This document shows positions 48,869 through 58,185 of a stretch of DNA of 64,000 nt, piece after piece (within the stretch, counting starts at the first letter, position 1; each line of letters starts with the position of its first letter). Where the stretch lies: NCBI RefSeq assembly GCF_036898095.1, contig NC_090746.1:57259151-57323150 (forward strand), given 5' to 3'. The notes below the pieces were generated by a model. The model was given only the letters and a program-made list of their open reading frames with translations, searched no databases and had not been told where the DNA came from. The position numbers and the translations under genes are program-made. The stretch comes from Palaemon carinicauda (Eukaryota; Arthropoda; Malacostraca; Decapoda; Palaemonidae).

Positions 48869-49295
48869 AACATCGTACGCCTGGCAGATGGAGCTGCGAC
48901 TGGGTGCAGCGAGTGCAGGCGGGTGCAGCACAGGCTGAACGGGTGCAGGAGGTTGGTGCACCACCGGTGCAGGCGGGTGCAGCATAGGCTGAACGGGTGC
49001 AGGAGGTTGGTGCACCACCGGTGCAGGCGGGTGCAGCACAGGCTGAACGGGTGCAGGAGGTTGGTGCACCACCGGTGCAGGCGGGTGCAGCACAGGCTGA
49101 ACGGGTGCAGGAGGTTGGTGCACCACAGGTGCAGGAGGTGCAACACTCTCAGCACGACACTCACGCATCAAGTCCGAAAGCTGTGCTTGCATGGACTGTA
49201 GTAGAGTCCACAACATCGTACGCCTGGCAGATGGTGTTGCGACTGGGTGCAGCGAGTGCAGGCGGGTGCAGCACAGGCTGAACGGGTGCAGCCGG
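48869..49295 (-). repeat. 54-bp tandem repeats and flanking duplication in element C gag
   Basis: 54-bp units (48914-49140), about four copies nearly identical, encode 18-residue Pro-rich repeats. The sequence before the array (48871-48950, with CGTACGCCTGGCAGATGG) is repeated after it at 49214-49291. Confidence 0.92.
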
Positions 49296-49646
49296 GTTGT
49301 TGAACTTTACTTCGTACGTCTGGCATAGGTCTGGACTTTACGTTTAAGAGGTCTGAGACCTGAGACCAGCGTAACTCTGCCTTTATTTTCTCCTCTAAAT
49401 CTCTTCTGCAGACGAGCAAAAAAAGGGCTCAATCGTCTGCGGGTGGGAGTGACGGTCTCGGTAAGACACGCCCACAACCACCGAGGATACTTCTGTGCGC
49501 CGATCAAGGCCTGCCGAACCCTTATGCCCTTCGACATTGCTTCTCCCCTGGGCTTGGGAGCTTGCAAGAGGTCCCGGACTGGGAGGACGACTGGCGCGCA
49601 CAAAAGTACCCTCACGCATAACACTGACATACTTTGCGCTAATCAC

Positions 49647-50755
49647 TTATCACTTTGATTTCTGTTTGCACTTATTTCACTGAACTCGAAACTTTAAGTG
49701 GTTTGTACCTGAAACACGCAATTCTATCCTTCTCAAAAGTTAGTAATTGCGAAAACAGAATTACAATGTAACAGAAAAATCTAATGAAAGAAAATTCAGT
49801 GGCTGGAAAGAGACTAAACACTAGATCACTCTAGAAACGTTTAGTTTCTTCCCCTAAAGAGACTAGGGATAAGAGCAAAACGATAACGACGTTACTCGTA
49901 CGCCTGGCAGGTTTGAGGGAAACGTTTATCCTCTTTCTCCCTCCGTCTCTATCTCTCTCTCTCTCTCTCTCTTGACTTAGAACCTGAGAGAAGAGCCCAA
50001 ACATATATATCGTTAAAACATATTATTGTTAAAGGAAAAAACTGAAATATTTCCCAAAAAGAAAAGTTCCTTATTAGGATCAAAACCATTAAGTTAAGAA
50101 AGAATGAACAAAACGCTAGACACGGTTACTCTTACTGCAATGTGAAACCGTGAACATTCTTTCTCTATCGTAACGATAGAGTGCAAGTTGAAACGTTCTG
50201 AACGTCAACAACTGCCGAGACAAACAAAACGTTAGTTCAACTTTGAAAAAGTACGAGACTATCAAAGAAATTCTTTCAAAGACCTTAAAATAGCATAATA
50301 TGTTAACAGGTAAAACCGAAATGACGGGCTCACGATAATTAACTTCGGTACCAAGAAAAGACCGCCTACTATTAGGAAGGTCGAATATAAACAAATATAA
50401 AAATTAATTTTAATAAGTTTATAATAAAAGGAAGTTAATCGAAGAGGCCTATAAGAGGCGGAGAGATATAAAATAAATCTATAACTTTTGTTAAGCAAAA
50501 TTAAGAAAAAGAGTCTATACTCTCTTAGACACCAACACTTCCGTCTAAGGGAAGGGTCGGCCATTGAAAGGTGAACGAGAGTTCATACTCTCTTCGTCAC
50601 CAAAAATAATCAAATTAATTCCAAAAGCTAACTAAGCTAAAATAGAAGTTTCCAGTAAAGCGACAGCCGAAATCAAAGAGAAATACTTCACCAAAGTCGT
50701 GAAAATACTCCAAGAACATAAGCGTATCCCAGAACGTCTTGTCAGAAGCACGACA
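49647..50755 (-). other. Element C 5' leader
   Basis: Leader sharing blocks with B: ACACGCAATTCTA, a short (CT)n (49948-49971), GAAACCGTGA, the hairpin CTCTATCGTAACGATAGAG (50163-50181) and AAGGGAAGGGTCGGCCATT. No coding frame. Confidence 0.75.
50163..50181. repeat. Conserved short hairpin in DIRS leader (C copy)
   Basis: Nine-bp perfect stem with a one-base loop; the same 19 bases occur at 37488-37506 in element B. Confidence 0.85.
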
Positions 50756-50914
50756 GAGGAATAATTGAGGAGGTGTCAACAAGAAGTACTTGAGTACCTG
50801 GCCACAGGTGGCGCTGGTAAGAACACCCCCTTCTAGTATTGTGATAGCTGGCGTATCCCTCCATAGAATTCTGTCGGGCAACAGAGTTGACAGCTACATG
50901 ATTATCGGGTAAGT
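50756..50914 (-). repeat. Element C inverted terminal repeat, 5' side
   Basis: 159 bp, inverted and identical to 44469-44627. Confidence 0.98.
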
Positions 50915-51066
50915 TTAATATTGAAAAAATCAAAATAAAGACAGTAAACAAAACAATTATTCTTTCCTAGTTGTTATTACCATCAATGGAAATCTCACTC
51001 TTCAAATTAATTACTCAACTGCAATTAGGCTCTTGCCCATTGCCTGTTTGTGCTGTATGCACTAAC

Positions 51067-51246
51067 CTTTTCATGACACAGAACATACTCATGTTTCGGC
51101 CATAGCCTCTTGGGTTCAGTCTCGAAGGTAAGGCATCTGGATACAATTTCATAGAATCCTCTAGAAGAGGAATTCGGTCAACAAAAACGCAAGGCATCTC
51201 TACAATGTTAGGATGAGGAGGAATCCTAAGGACTTTGTTGCAAAAC
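51067..51246 (-). CDS. PINK1: PINK1 exon, N-lobe alpha-C to hinge
   Basis: A 180-nt exon, phase 2 in and out, acceptor CCCTTTAG and donor AAAAG/GTTAGT. It reads RIPPHPNIVEMPCVFVDRIP, then YPDALPSRLNPRGYGRNMSM and FCVMKR. This matches the PINK1-specific stretch that in mammals includes PPHPHIV, YPDVLPSRLHPEGLG and FLVMKNY, spanning beta-4, the second kinase insert and beta-5/hinge. The PSRL(N/H)P motif is diagnostic of PINK1. The following intron holds DIRS element C. Confidence 0.97.
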
Positions 51247-51666
51247 CTAAAGGGATAAATAAATTAAAATTGATCATTCCATATCACATAGTTTACAAAA
51301 GTAGTAATCAACTTTCATATATTGCAATACACAGAATACTCAAGTTACATAAAAGGTGAACTAAAGTGAGGTAAAAAATCAATGCTGCTCACGAATATTC
51401 AGTTCCGATTAATAAATAAATAAAAACAAGTATTTTGAGTTTCCACACTATCTGATAAGGCAGATCTAACAAAATTTCCCTAAAATGAAAATGTATGGGT
51501 AAAGTTTCAAAGCACAGTACAGTAATAGGGATTTCAAACACTAAGATATATACTGTACATACTTTTAAAGGTAAATCCATTTTTTATACTAATGTGAAAA
51601 ATTATCTCAGTCAAAAAACTAAATCGTAATAAGATTAACAAGGGAAAACATCACATCAATGATCAC
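51247..51666 (-). other. PINK1 intron
   Basis: Short AT-rich intron, 420 bp; nothing recognised. Confidence 0.6.
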
Positions 51667-51838
51667 CTTTCCTGAAGTTCAATTTGCTCATCGTCCAACT
51701 GCAAATTTCTGGCAGGTAGCAATTCCTTGTACATTGCTCGTAGTATTGCAGGTGCATTTGATTCAGCCTCATAATTGAACATCATTTTCACAGCTAAAGG
51801 ATACTTCTCCATGTCTGTTTGGTCTCTGTCAGCATCAT
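51667..51838 (-). CDS. PINK1: PINK1 exon, beta-3 lysine and alpha-C
   Basis: A 172-nt exon, phase 1 in, phase 2 out; acceptor CCACTACAG, donor GGAAAG/GTGATC. It carries YPLAVKMMFNYEAESNAPAI (the ATP-binding Lys lies in AVKMM; mammals have AIKMMWN), then ILRAMYKELLPA, whose Glu is the alpha-C partner of the lysine. The first 12 residues are acidic and polar and finish the long insert encoded by the previous exon. Confidence 0.97.
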
Positions 51839-53684
51839 CTGTAGTGGAGTAAACAGTCATAAGTGAAACCATTCTATTTCTAATGAATGATATTTAGCAG
51901 TTTACCTAAATACAAAAAAATAAATTCATTCAAGTCAATTTGCATCTTTTTTCCTCTTTTATGAATTATGTAATATATATTAACATCCAACTAAACATCA
52001 TGGTATTGTAATGATAAATAAGACTTGCATACAGTATGTATCAATATACCATTACTGTAGTATTCATTTTCATAGCCTACTAAAGTAAATTAAAATTTAT
52101 TTTGTGGTAAATTTACAAATAAGTGCATTTGTAATCAGACTCAAAACATTCCATCCATTAAATTTCTATAGAGCCCAAAATTACTTATCAGTGAGCTTCT
52201 GTTTCATTATGTTTTCATATCAACAATTTAAACATCTTTTCCTCAATACAATTTGTATAGGAAAGTTACCAAAAAAGGCGGTAGCTTCTGATAACGTAAA
52301 ATAATTGGTACTCATTTATTCATGAAGCCATATTTTATAGAATTGCACATAGTGCAGTATGTTGTTTCCCATCCTCTATTTCAATGAGTATTCTTATGAA
52401 TGACAAATCTTCTTTCCCACCATTCTCCCTACATCAAGGGGTCAGCTGCCTGATGTGTAGAATCAGGCATGGTTAATAATTTGGCAAAGTTTTTACGATC
52501 ACATGCCGTTGCAGTCATCAAACACAGATATTGGTAGTTAGCCTAGCTTTTGACTAAATAGTCCAACTGCAAGGCAGCAGTTTCCGCAGTTATTGGCAGC
52601 GAGCCTAGCAAGATTGCAAGGCAGGAGCTGTCCTTTCTGTTGCTTTCTTACGAGGTCATATGGTGGTAGTATTCTTACACCCCTACCACAGGGCTAATCA
52701 AGCACAATTGTATAAACATAAAAAATCATAATAATTACAATTAATAATACCAAGAAGTGCCTATTAGACAATGAAACATTATGGGTATTTATTTGCTCAA
52801 ATCTTTGTATACAATTTGTAGGAAATTGTATAATCTATCATGTTATCTCAATCATCTGTAATCAACATGTATTTGTGTTAGCAATATCCTTAATAAATAA
52901 ACTGGTTTTATCGCAAAGTAGTAAATTTACAGTGATACATCTTGACCTACCTTTCCCTAACTTACTCAATGTAAGGCAGAGCAACGTATCTGACAAGGAG
53001 TGGCTCCCATAACCTGGGTTCTGCAAGCCTTTCAGTGCCAAATTACAACTAAGGGAAAACCCTCCGTTGCAAATTGAAGTTAGAAGTTGAAAGAAGCTAG
53101 ACTGAGGCACAAGAACAAAAAAAGTAGGCCAGAAACTGTCCAGCACAACTAAGTGGCAAAGAGACAGTGCACAGACCCTTTAGTCATATCTAAGGCACAC
53201 CACATAGAAAGTAATAAAAGACTACTTAGAAACGATGAATAAAAATAGTGACATCATCAAAGCATCAGTTATAGTTTTTGCCTCTACAACTCATATCCTG
53301 TAGAGCTATTAGAGTGGTTGATCAAATTGACAATTTCAACAGAAAACACATAAATGAAAGAAGTAATTTTTGGCTCTGTAGAATAATACATCAATAAAAT
53401 CTAGGATAAAGAATATTGCCCTCCAATTGTATGACAAAAGTTATTAGATGACAGTATCTACTAAGATATTGTATACTTATCAAATAAACTAAGGGTGTAT
53501 TAGATGCACTTAGTACTTCCATGATACACAAAAGATCACTAGTAACATATTCAGAAGTATTTTAAAAATAAATACATCAATGATTGGATGTGAAAGAAAT
53601 AAAATATACTATGCCTAATTTGAGCACCTGACCACAACATTTAAGCCTTAAAGGCATAGTTCAAAAAATAAGTATGCCTTTTAC
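51839..53684 (-). other. PINK1 intron
   Basis: AT-rich, 1846 bp. Around 52430-52700 a less AT-rich patch (CATCAAGGGGTCAGCTGCCT near 52435) may be a dispersed repeat; no gene seen. Confidence 0.5.
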
Positions 53685-54080
53685 CATTATATTCTTGATC
53701 AGTTGCTTCACTGCTCTCTTCACTTTCATCTTCAACCATCCGCAGAGGCCTTTTAACTGCAGCATTCTCTTTGGTCTCAACCACCTTGAACTTCACTTTC
53801 TTCACATGTCGTGGCGGATCAAATCCACTGCTTAAAACTAGCCTATCAACATCCAAATCCATGGATGATCCACCCAAATCGTCATGGGAATTTGACCTTT
53901 GTTGGCCAAATTCCCGAGACACTTCTTCCAGGAGTTCTGCAATGGGCTGTGATAGATCTTCATAGTTTATGTCCTCCTCGACCGTGGACTGACCTTCAGG
54001 AAGGCTTGGTGCCTCTTCTGACTGTACAGGAGATTCTGACCTTTGCCGCTTTGTAGGTGGATTTTCAGGTTCTTCCTCAA
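53685..54080 (-). CDS. PINK1: PINK1 exon, long acidic N-lobe insert
   Basis: A 396-nt exon (132 codons), phase 1 in and out; acceptor TATATTTCAG, donor AATG/GTAAAA. It is hydrophilic and low in order-promoting residues: PPTKRQRSESP, many Glu/Asp/Ser, DINYEDLSQPIAELLEEV, then a basic patch HVKKVKFKVVETKE and a second acidic end DESEESSEATDQE. In PINK1, insert 1 sits between beta-2 and the lysine-bearing beta-3; this exon occupies exactly that place. Including flanking residues the insert is about 148 residues, against roughly 30-45 in mammals. The exon is assigned by splice-phase continuity, not by sequence likeness. Confidence 0.88.
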
Positions 54081-54350
54081 CTGAAATATATTTTTTTTAT
54101 TTCAAAATCTATCATTAAAATCTCCAACATCTTGCAGAATAGAATACTAAATACTTTAAACAAATATTCAATGTAGAAATTTTAACTGCAAATTCACATT
54201 TATTTTCTATAAACAGCCAGATAACAGTCATAACATTAGTATTATGAAACACAGACCACAAATACAATTTCACAACAGAAATTATAATCTATATTTCTAG
54301 ATATGAGCAAAAGTGTATTTCAGAACTTGGATTAGTTTTTCATCACCCAC
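54081..54350 (-). other. PINK1 intron
   Basis: 270 bp, AT-rich. Confidence 0.6.
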
Positions 54351-54537
54351 CTGTATTCCACTGGGCTGAGTATACCACTGCATTACATCCTTTATCTATT
54401 ATAGAGCCCAATCTAAAGTCCGACAAGGAATAAACATGTTCTTTTTCAATTATTTCAAAGTCTTCATCCTCTTCATTGTAGGTACTGTGCTTCCAGAAAT
54501 CAGGATTATGCAACCATCCAGCCCGGGATATGGCTTC
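54351..54537 (-). CDS. PINK1: PINK1 exon, start of kinase domain (glycine loop)
   Basis: A 187-nt exon, phase 0 in, phase 1 out; acceptor TTTCTCTTAG, donor ACAG/GTGGGTGATG. It reads EAISRAGWLHNPDF, an acidic stretch, then VYSLSDFRLGSIIDKGCNAV and VYSA. IDKGCNAVVYSA is the glycine-rich loop in its PINK1 form (GKGCNAAVYAA in mammals). EAISR matches the end of the N-terminal helix region (CWEIREAIS in insect PINK1). Upstream exons for the mitochondrial targeting sequence, transmembrane segment and N-helix are not found with confidence. Confidence 0.96.
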
Positions 54538-54983
54538 CTAAGAGAAAGAAAAATTAAATTCTAACAATATAAGCATCAAGACCTTCCCTATAGAAAAAAT
54601 TATGCAATAAGGTTTCATTATCATTACATATACTGAAATGTATGCACATATGTATGACATCTTCACATAATAAGCCCAACAAAATGTGATTTAATATAAA
54701 ATGCCAACAAAATCTCTTATAGCCTGCAATCAAACAGAGCATCAATGGGTGCAAATCCCCACAATCATAGAAATTTGTATTCAAATGACTGTTCTCAAAC
54801 ACACAAGATGATATAACAGATATATCACAAAATGTAAAGTAGTAGTGGAATACTATCTGCATCCCAAATCATCAATTTCAAAATCTAATTGTTTTCAGTC
54901 CTTCAAAAAGTTTCCCTAAAGTCAGGGAGAAATATTGAATCCTTCCGAGAGTTTTCCTTCAGAATCAGATACAAATATTACTA
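54538..54983 (-). other. PINK1 5' intron, no gene
   Basis: AT-rich, nothing recognised. Confidence 0.5.
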
Positions 54984-55340
54984 GAGGGGCACTCAGTAGA
55001 GCACATACCTCTGCCACAGCAACTTATTTCTTGACCTTGACCTTTGACCTTAACATGTATTAATTGACGTGGATTTTCTAACACGTAATTATGAACCAAG
55101 TTTGATTTTTCAGTGACAATGATGTCCACACTAATTGCTGATTATGTGAATTGGACATTTTTCTTGACCTTGACCTTTAACCTAGACCTTCTAAAAATTT
55201 AATAATTTCCAGCTTTTAACATAACAGTTAATCCCTGCAAAGTTTCATTACTCTACGATTAAATTTGTAGCCTGGAAGCAGTTCACAAAAAACATAGAGG
55301 AGAAAACAGCCTTCTTCCAACTTCGTTGACGGAAGTAATA
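54984..55340. repeat. Dispersed repeat rich in TGACCT half-sites
   Basis: Starts near GGGGCACTCAGTAGAGCACA and ends CTTCGTTGACGGAAGTAAT. Its hallmark is two blocks of clustered TGACCT hexamers (55032-55050 and 55165-55190). I recognise it as a repeat found in many invertebrate and fish genomes; its class (SINE or MITE) is uncertain. Confidence 0.65.
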
Positions 55341-55770
55341 AAATCATTCTTTGAGAAGTAACCAAACCCTCTGCCCTCATTTCCACCACATATCTTAAAA
55401 ATCCACTGATAAATATTAGCTAAATCCTCCAATAAAGATAAGTTCTAAATTTCAGAGTATCTTATTTGATAAAAGCCCATTTTTTTATTTTATAAATTTT
55501 AATTAAAATCTAGTGCAAGTCAGTGATTGTTAATAACCAACAAGCAAAGGTGAAACGATAACTTCCATTGTTGGCAACAGGAAAATTAAAGTATATATTT
55601 TTAAAAATGCTTCAAGTGCACCTCCAAACATAAACATACTTCTTTATTCTGAAGTAACTATGATGATAATACTAAAAAAAATTATTTCTTGTAATATATA
55701 TGGACAAAATTTTATCTATCATACAGTATGGCAGCAGCATGGTTATACTGTATACCTTGGAAACTGGCAG

Positions 55771-55775
<5 letters not shown>
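55341..55775 (-). other. Probable PINK1 5' intron, no gene
   Basis: AT-rich, nothing recognised. Confidence 0.45.

Positions 55776-55846
<71 letters not shown>
55776..55846 (+). repeat. (CT)n microsatellite
   Basis: About 35 uninterrupted units. Confidence 0.97.
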
Positions 55847-55848
<2 letters not shown>

Positions 55849-57077
55849 TGTGTAAACAATGACAGGTATTTTACACTTGATCAGAACATACATTTGACAC
55901 AAAAGGCCATTATAAAATCACTAAATATTTAACGCTGATATACACAGAAAATAGTCACAACCTTGGTCACAACTAAATATTCAGAAATACACAGACCGTT
56001 CCTTATAGTGCTTCAAAAGATATGACATTTGGGTGAAATTTACTCTTGCAAATACCAAAAAGTTTTGGTATAAACAAGAACAATATTCTACAAAGATAGC
56101 ATGTCTTTGGCCATGATACTTTAACACGTGTCAGCTAAGAGAAATTCAAATAGCAGACAGGCCTTACAGTCGAAAGGTTTGCGAGATAATTCACGTGCAG
56201 GAGTTCAGTATTTGAAGAAAAATGGCGTAGATATTCTTAGTAAATAACCTTCTCGGGTTGAATAGCTTTCAAGATATTTTGACAGTTCAGGTTGTTACCA
56301 AGGCAACAATAAGAATAGAACTATTTTGACCTCGGTTATCTGATAAAACAAATCGACCATGATTCATATAATTGTTCCAGAATATTGTTGAGATATATCA
56401 TGCTTAAATACAAAATTAAAAACAGATACATGGAAATTCTCTGTAATAAAAAATATAAAACCATAAAAAAAGACAAAATATAATGTACACTATTGTATAA
56501 AAATATTACCTTTCAAATTCGGAATAAAATGTATAGCTGACGCAAGCTATAAGTAAATTACCCACTGTATTATCATCTTCATAATATGCTCTCTTTCTTT
56601 TCGTGCGTTGTCAACAGTCCAATTTTTAGAAGAGATTCTGCATCGACCACTATACTAGGCTATGATCATTCATAAGGTTTCAGCATGACTTAGGAGAAAA
56701 ATAAAACAAAAGACAATGAAGCTCTGTCCTTCCACCATGAAGCTTGTCTGCGTGACGTAACGCCTGACGTACCCAACCTATAGAACGAGCCACCACCATG
56801 CAACCCCCCCCCCCCCCACACACACACACAGCCATTTCTTAGTGCGTTGAAGATTACCGGCGGGGATCGATAAAACGTCCGATATGACCTCAACGAAGAA
56901 TCGATGTCTATCTACCTATCCAACACAATTTGCTATGGTCTTTGTTGTTATTCTCAATGTGACGTTGCTGGCAAAAGGGTATCACTATTGTCATTAATAT
57001 TAATATCAACATTATTATCGCTACTTTGATTCACGACGTTGCTATTGTTCAAAAAATTTGAATAAAATAGTTTTATG

Positions 57078-57078
<1 letters not shown>
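55847..57078. other. No gene recognised; contains C-run/CA repeat
   Basis: AT-rich except 56700-56900, which has a run of 14 C followed by (CA)n at 56805-56830 and a somewhat GC-rich, CpG-containing flank. That could be promoter-like but has no supporting exon. Confidence 0.4.

Positions 57079-57169
<91 letters not shown>
57079..57169 (+). repeat. (AT)n microsatellite
   Basis: About 45 AT units, bordering the dispersed repeat at 57185. Confidence 0.97.
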
Positions 57170-57173
<4 letters not shown>

Positions 57174-57184
57174 CAACAACAAAA

Positions 57185-57420
57185 GCAGCCATTTATAGTC
57201 CAGTGCAGGACCAAAGCCTCAGGCATGTCTTTATTCATGTCTGGGGTTTGGCCAGTGCTCATCACCACATTGGCCAACTGCGCACTGGTGATGGCGGGAG
57301 ACTTTTGTCTGATCGCTCACAGAAAACCAACCCAATATGGGTAGGCCTGACCAGTACAGCTTTGCTGATCAAGGCGATACATAAATCTTTTCACCACGAA
57401 AAAATATCCCCACTTAGACT
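57185..57420 (+). repeat. Dispersed repeat, SINE-like
   Basis: CAGCCATTTATAGTCCAGTG ... GGTTTGGCCAGTGCTCATCA ... CTGATCGCTCACAGAAAACC ... TACAGCTTTGCTGATCAAGG. I recognise this as an abundant dispersed repeat in crustacean sequence. No clear pol III boxes can be assigned, so the class is open. Confidence 0.55.
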
Positions 57421-58099
57421 AGTGCCTGTATGCATCTATGTATAAATAACGAATGTGTGCATTATTCGTATACTGTAAATCTTTGCCACAAAATCTATAC
57501 AAGTAAAACTGCTGGAAACTGGACCATAATATTCATTTACTGTAATTCATCAATAGTAATTATAAGTCTAAAGACTTTCGAGCAATACACCGTTATGTCA
57601 CTTTTAAATGCGAAGTTACAGCTAGAATTTGATTTTATGGAGATCTAATTTACATAATGTTTATAAGCAAAAATCAAATAGCAGACAAACCTGTTACACT
57701 TGTTGGCATATATTTAGTGAACTTGTATATTCTATTGTCAATTCTTGTGGGAACATCAACAGTGTACATGTAGGCTTAATCGAGACCTTTTCAAGAAAGA
57801 CAGCCGGTGGTTTTGTAAGGATGCAATCAGCGACTTACTTTCTCTTATCCGAGAGAGGTTTTCTAGGAGAAAACTGTGTTTAGGGTTATATGAATTTCAA
57901 TTGTGTATAATTATCATAAAAATCCTCATTGAATTAGCTTCTGAAGTAGAATATTGAAAAAAAAATTAAATATACACTTTACATTCTACGACTGGCAAAA
58001 ATGTTTATGAATTGGACTTTGGTAATGCATGTATTACAATTTGGGTTTTCATAACTTCAACATATGACAAAAGTATATTCATTTACCGGTAATAATATT
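57421..58099. other. No gene recognised
   Basis: AT-rich; short overlapping + frames without domain signature. Confidence 0.45.
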
Positions 58100-58100
58100 G

Positions 58101-58182
<82 letters not shown>
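58100..58182 (+). repeat. (GA)n microsatellite
   Basis: About 40 GA units with one GG interruption near 58114. Confidence 0.97.

Positions 58183-58185
<3 letters not shown>

Larger units (their letters stand above)
47632..49646 (-). pseudogene. Element C gag remnants with internal repeats
   Basis: Open pieces in changing frames. The 5' part (49646-49307) has PPSPGPLASSQAQGRS, as in B. The 234-codon piece (49216-48512) is Pro/Val/Gln/Ala-rich and contains four 18-residue repeats with PPAPVVHQPPAPVQPVLH. Further down, 16-bp repeats (48080-48240) replace normal coding text. Interpretation as gag is by position and by likeness to B. Confidence 0.65.
44429..50930 (-). mobile_element. DIRS1-type retrotransposon C, both ends present
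   Basis: A 6.5-kb element bounded by AAAAATG (44429-44435) and AAAAAAT (50924-50930), on the - strand, in the PINK1 intron between 51067 and 44405. It has two identical 159-bp inverted terminal repeats, an ICR, a leader, a Pro/Ala-rich gag region with internal repeats, an RT that begins only at the catalytic box (the N-terminal two thirds deleted), RNase H with the DIRS tail, and a frameshifted recombinase. It is related to B but has its own terminal repeat sequence. Unable to encode a full protein set. Confidence 0.92.

Noticed and set aside
48661..49281. + strand Gln/Val/Ala- and Cys/Arg-rich frames of about 100 codons
   Set aside because: Antisense frames of the repetitive gag region of element C.
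56690..56893. - strand frame and GC-richer patch as a PINK1 promoter or first exon
   Set aside because: No targeting sequence, transmembrane segment or matching splice phase; only a C-run and CA repeat support it.
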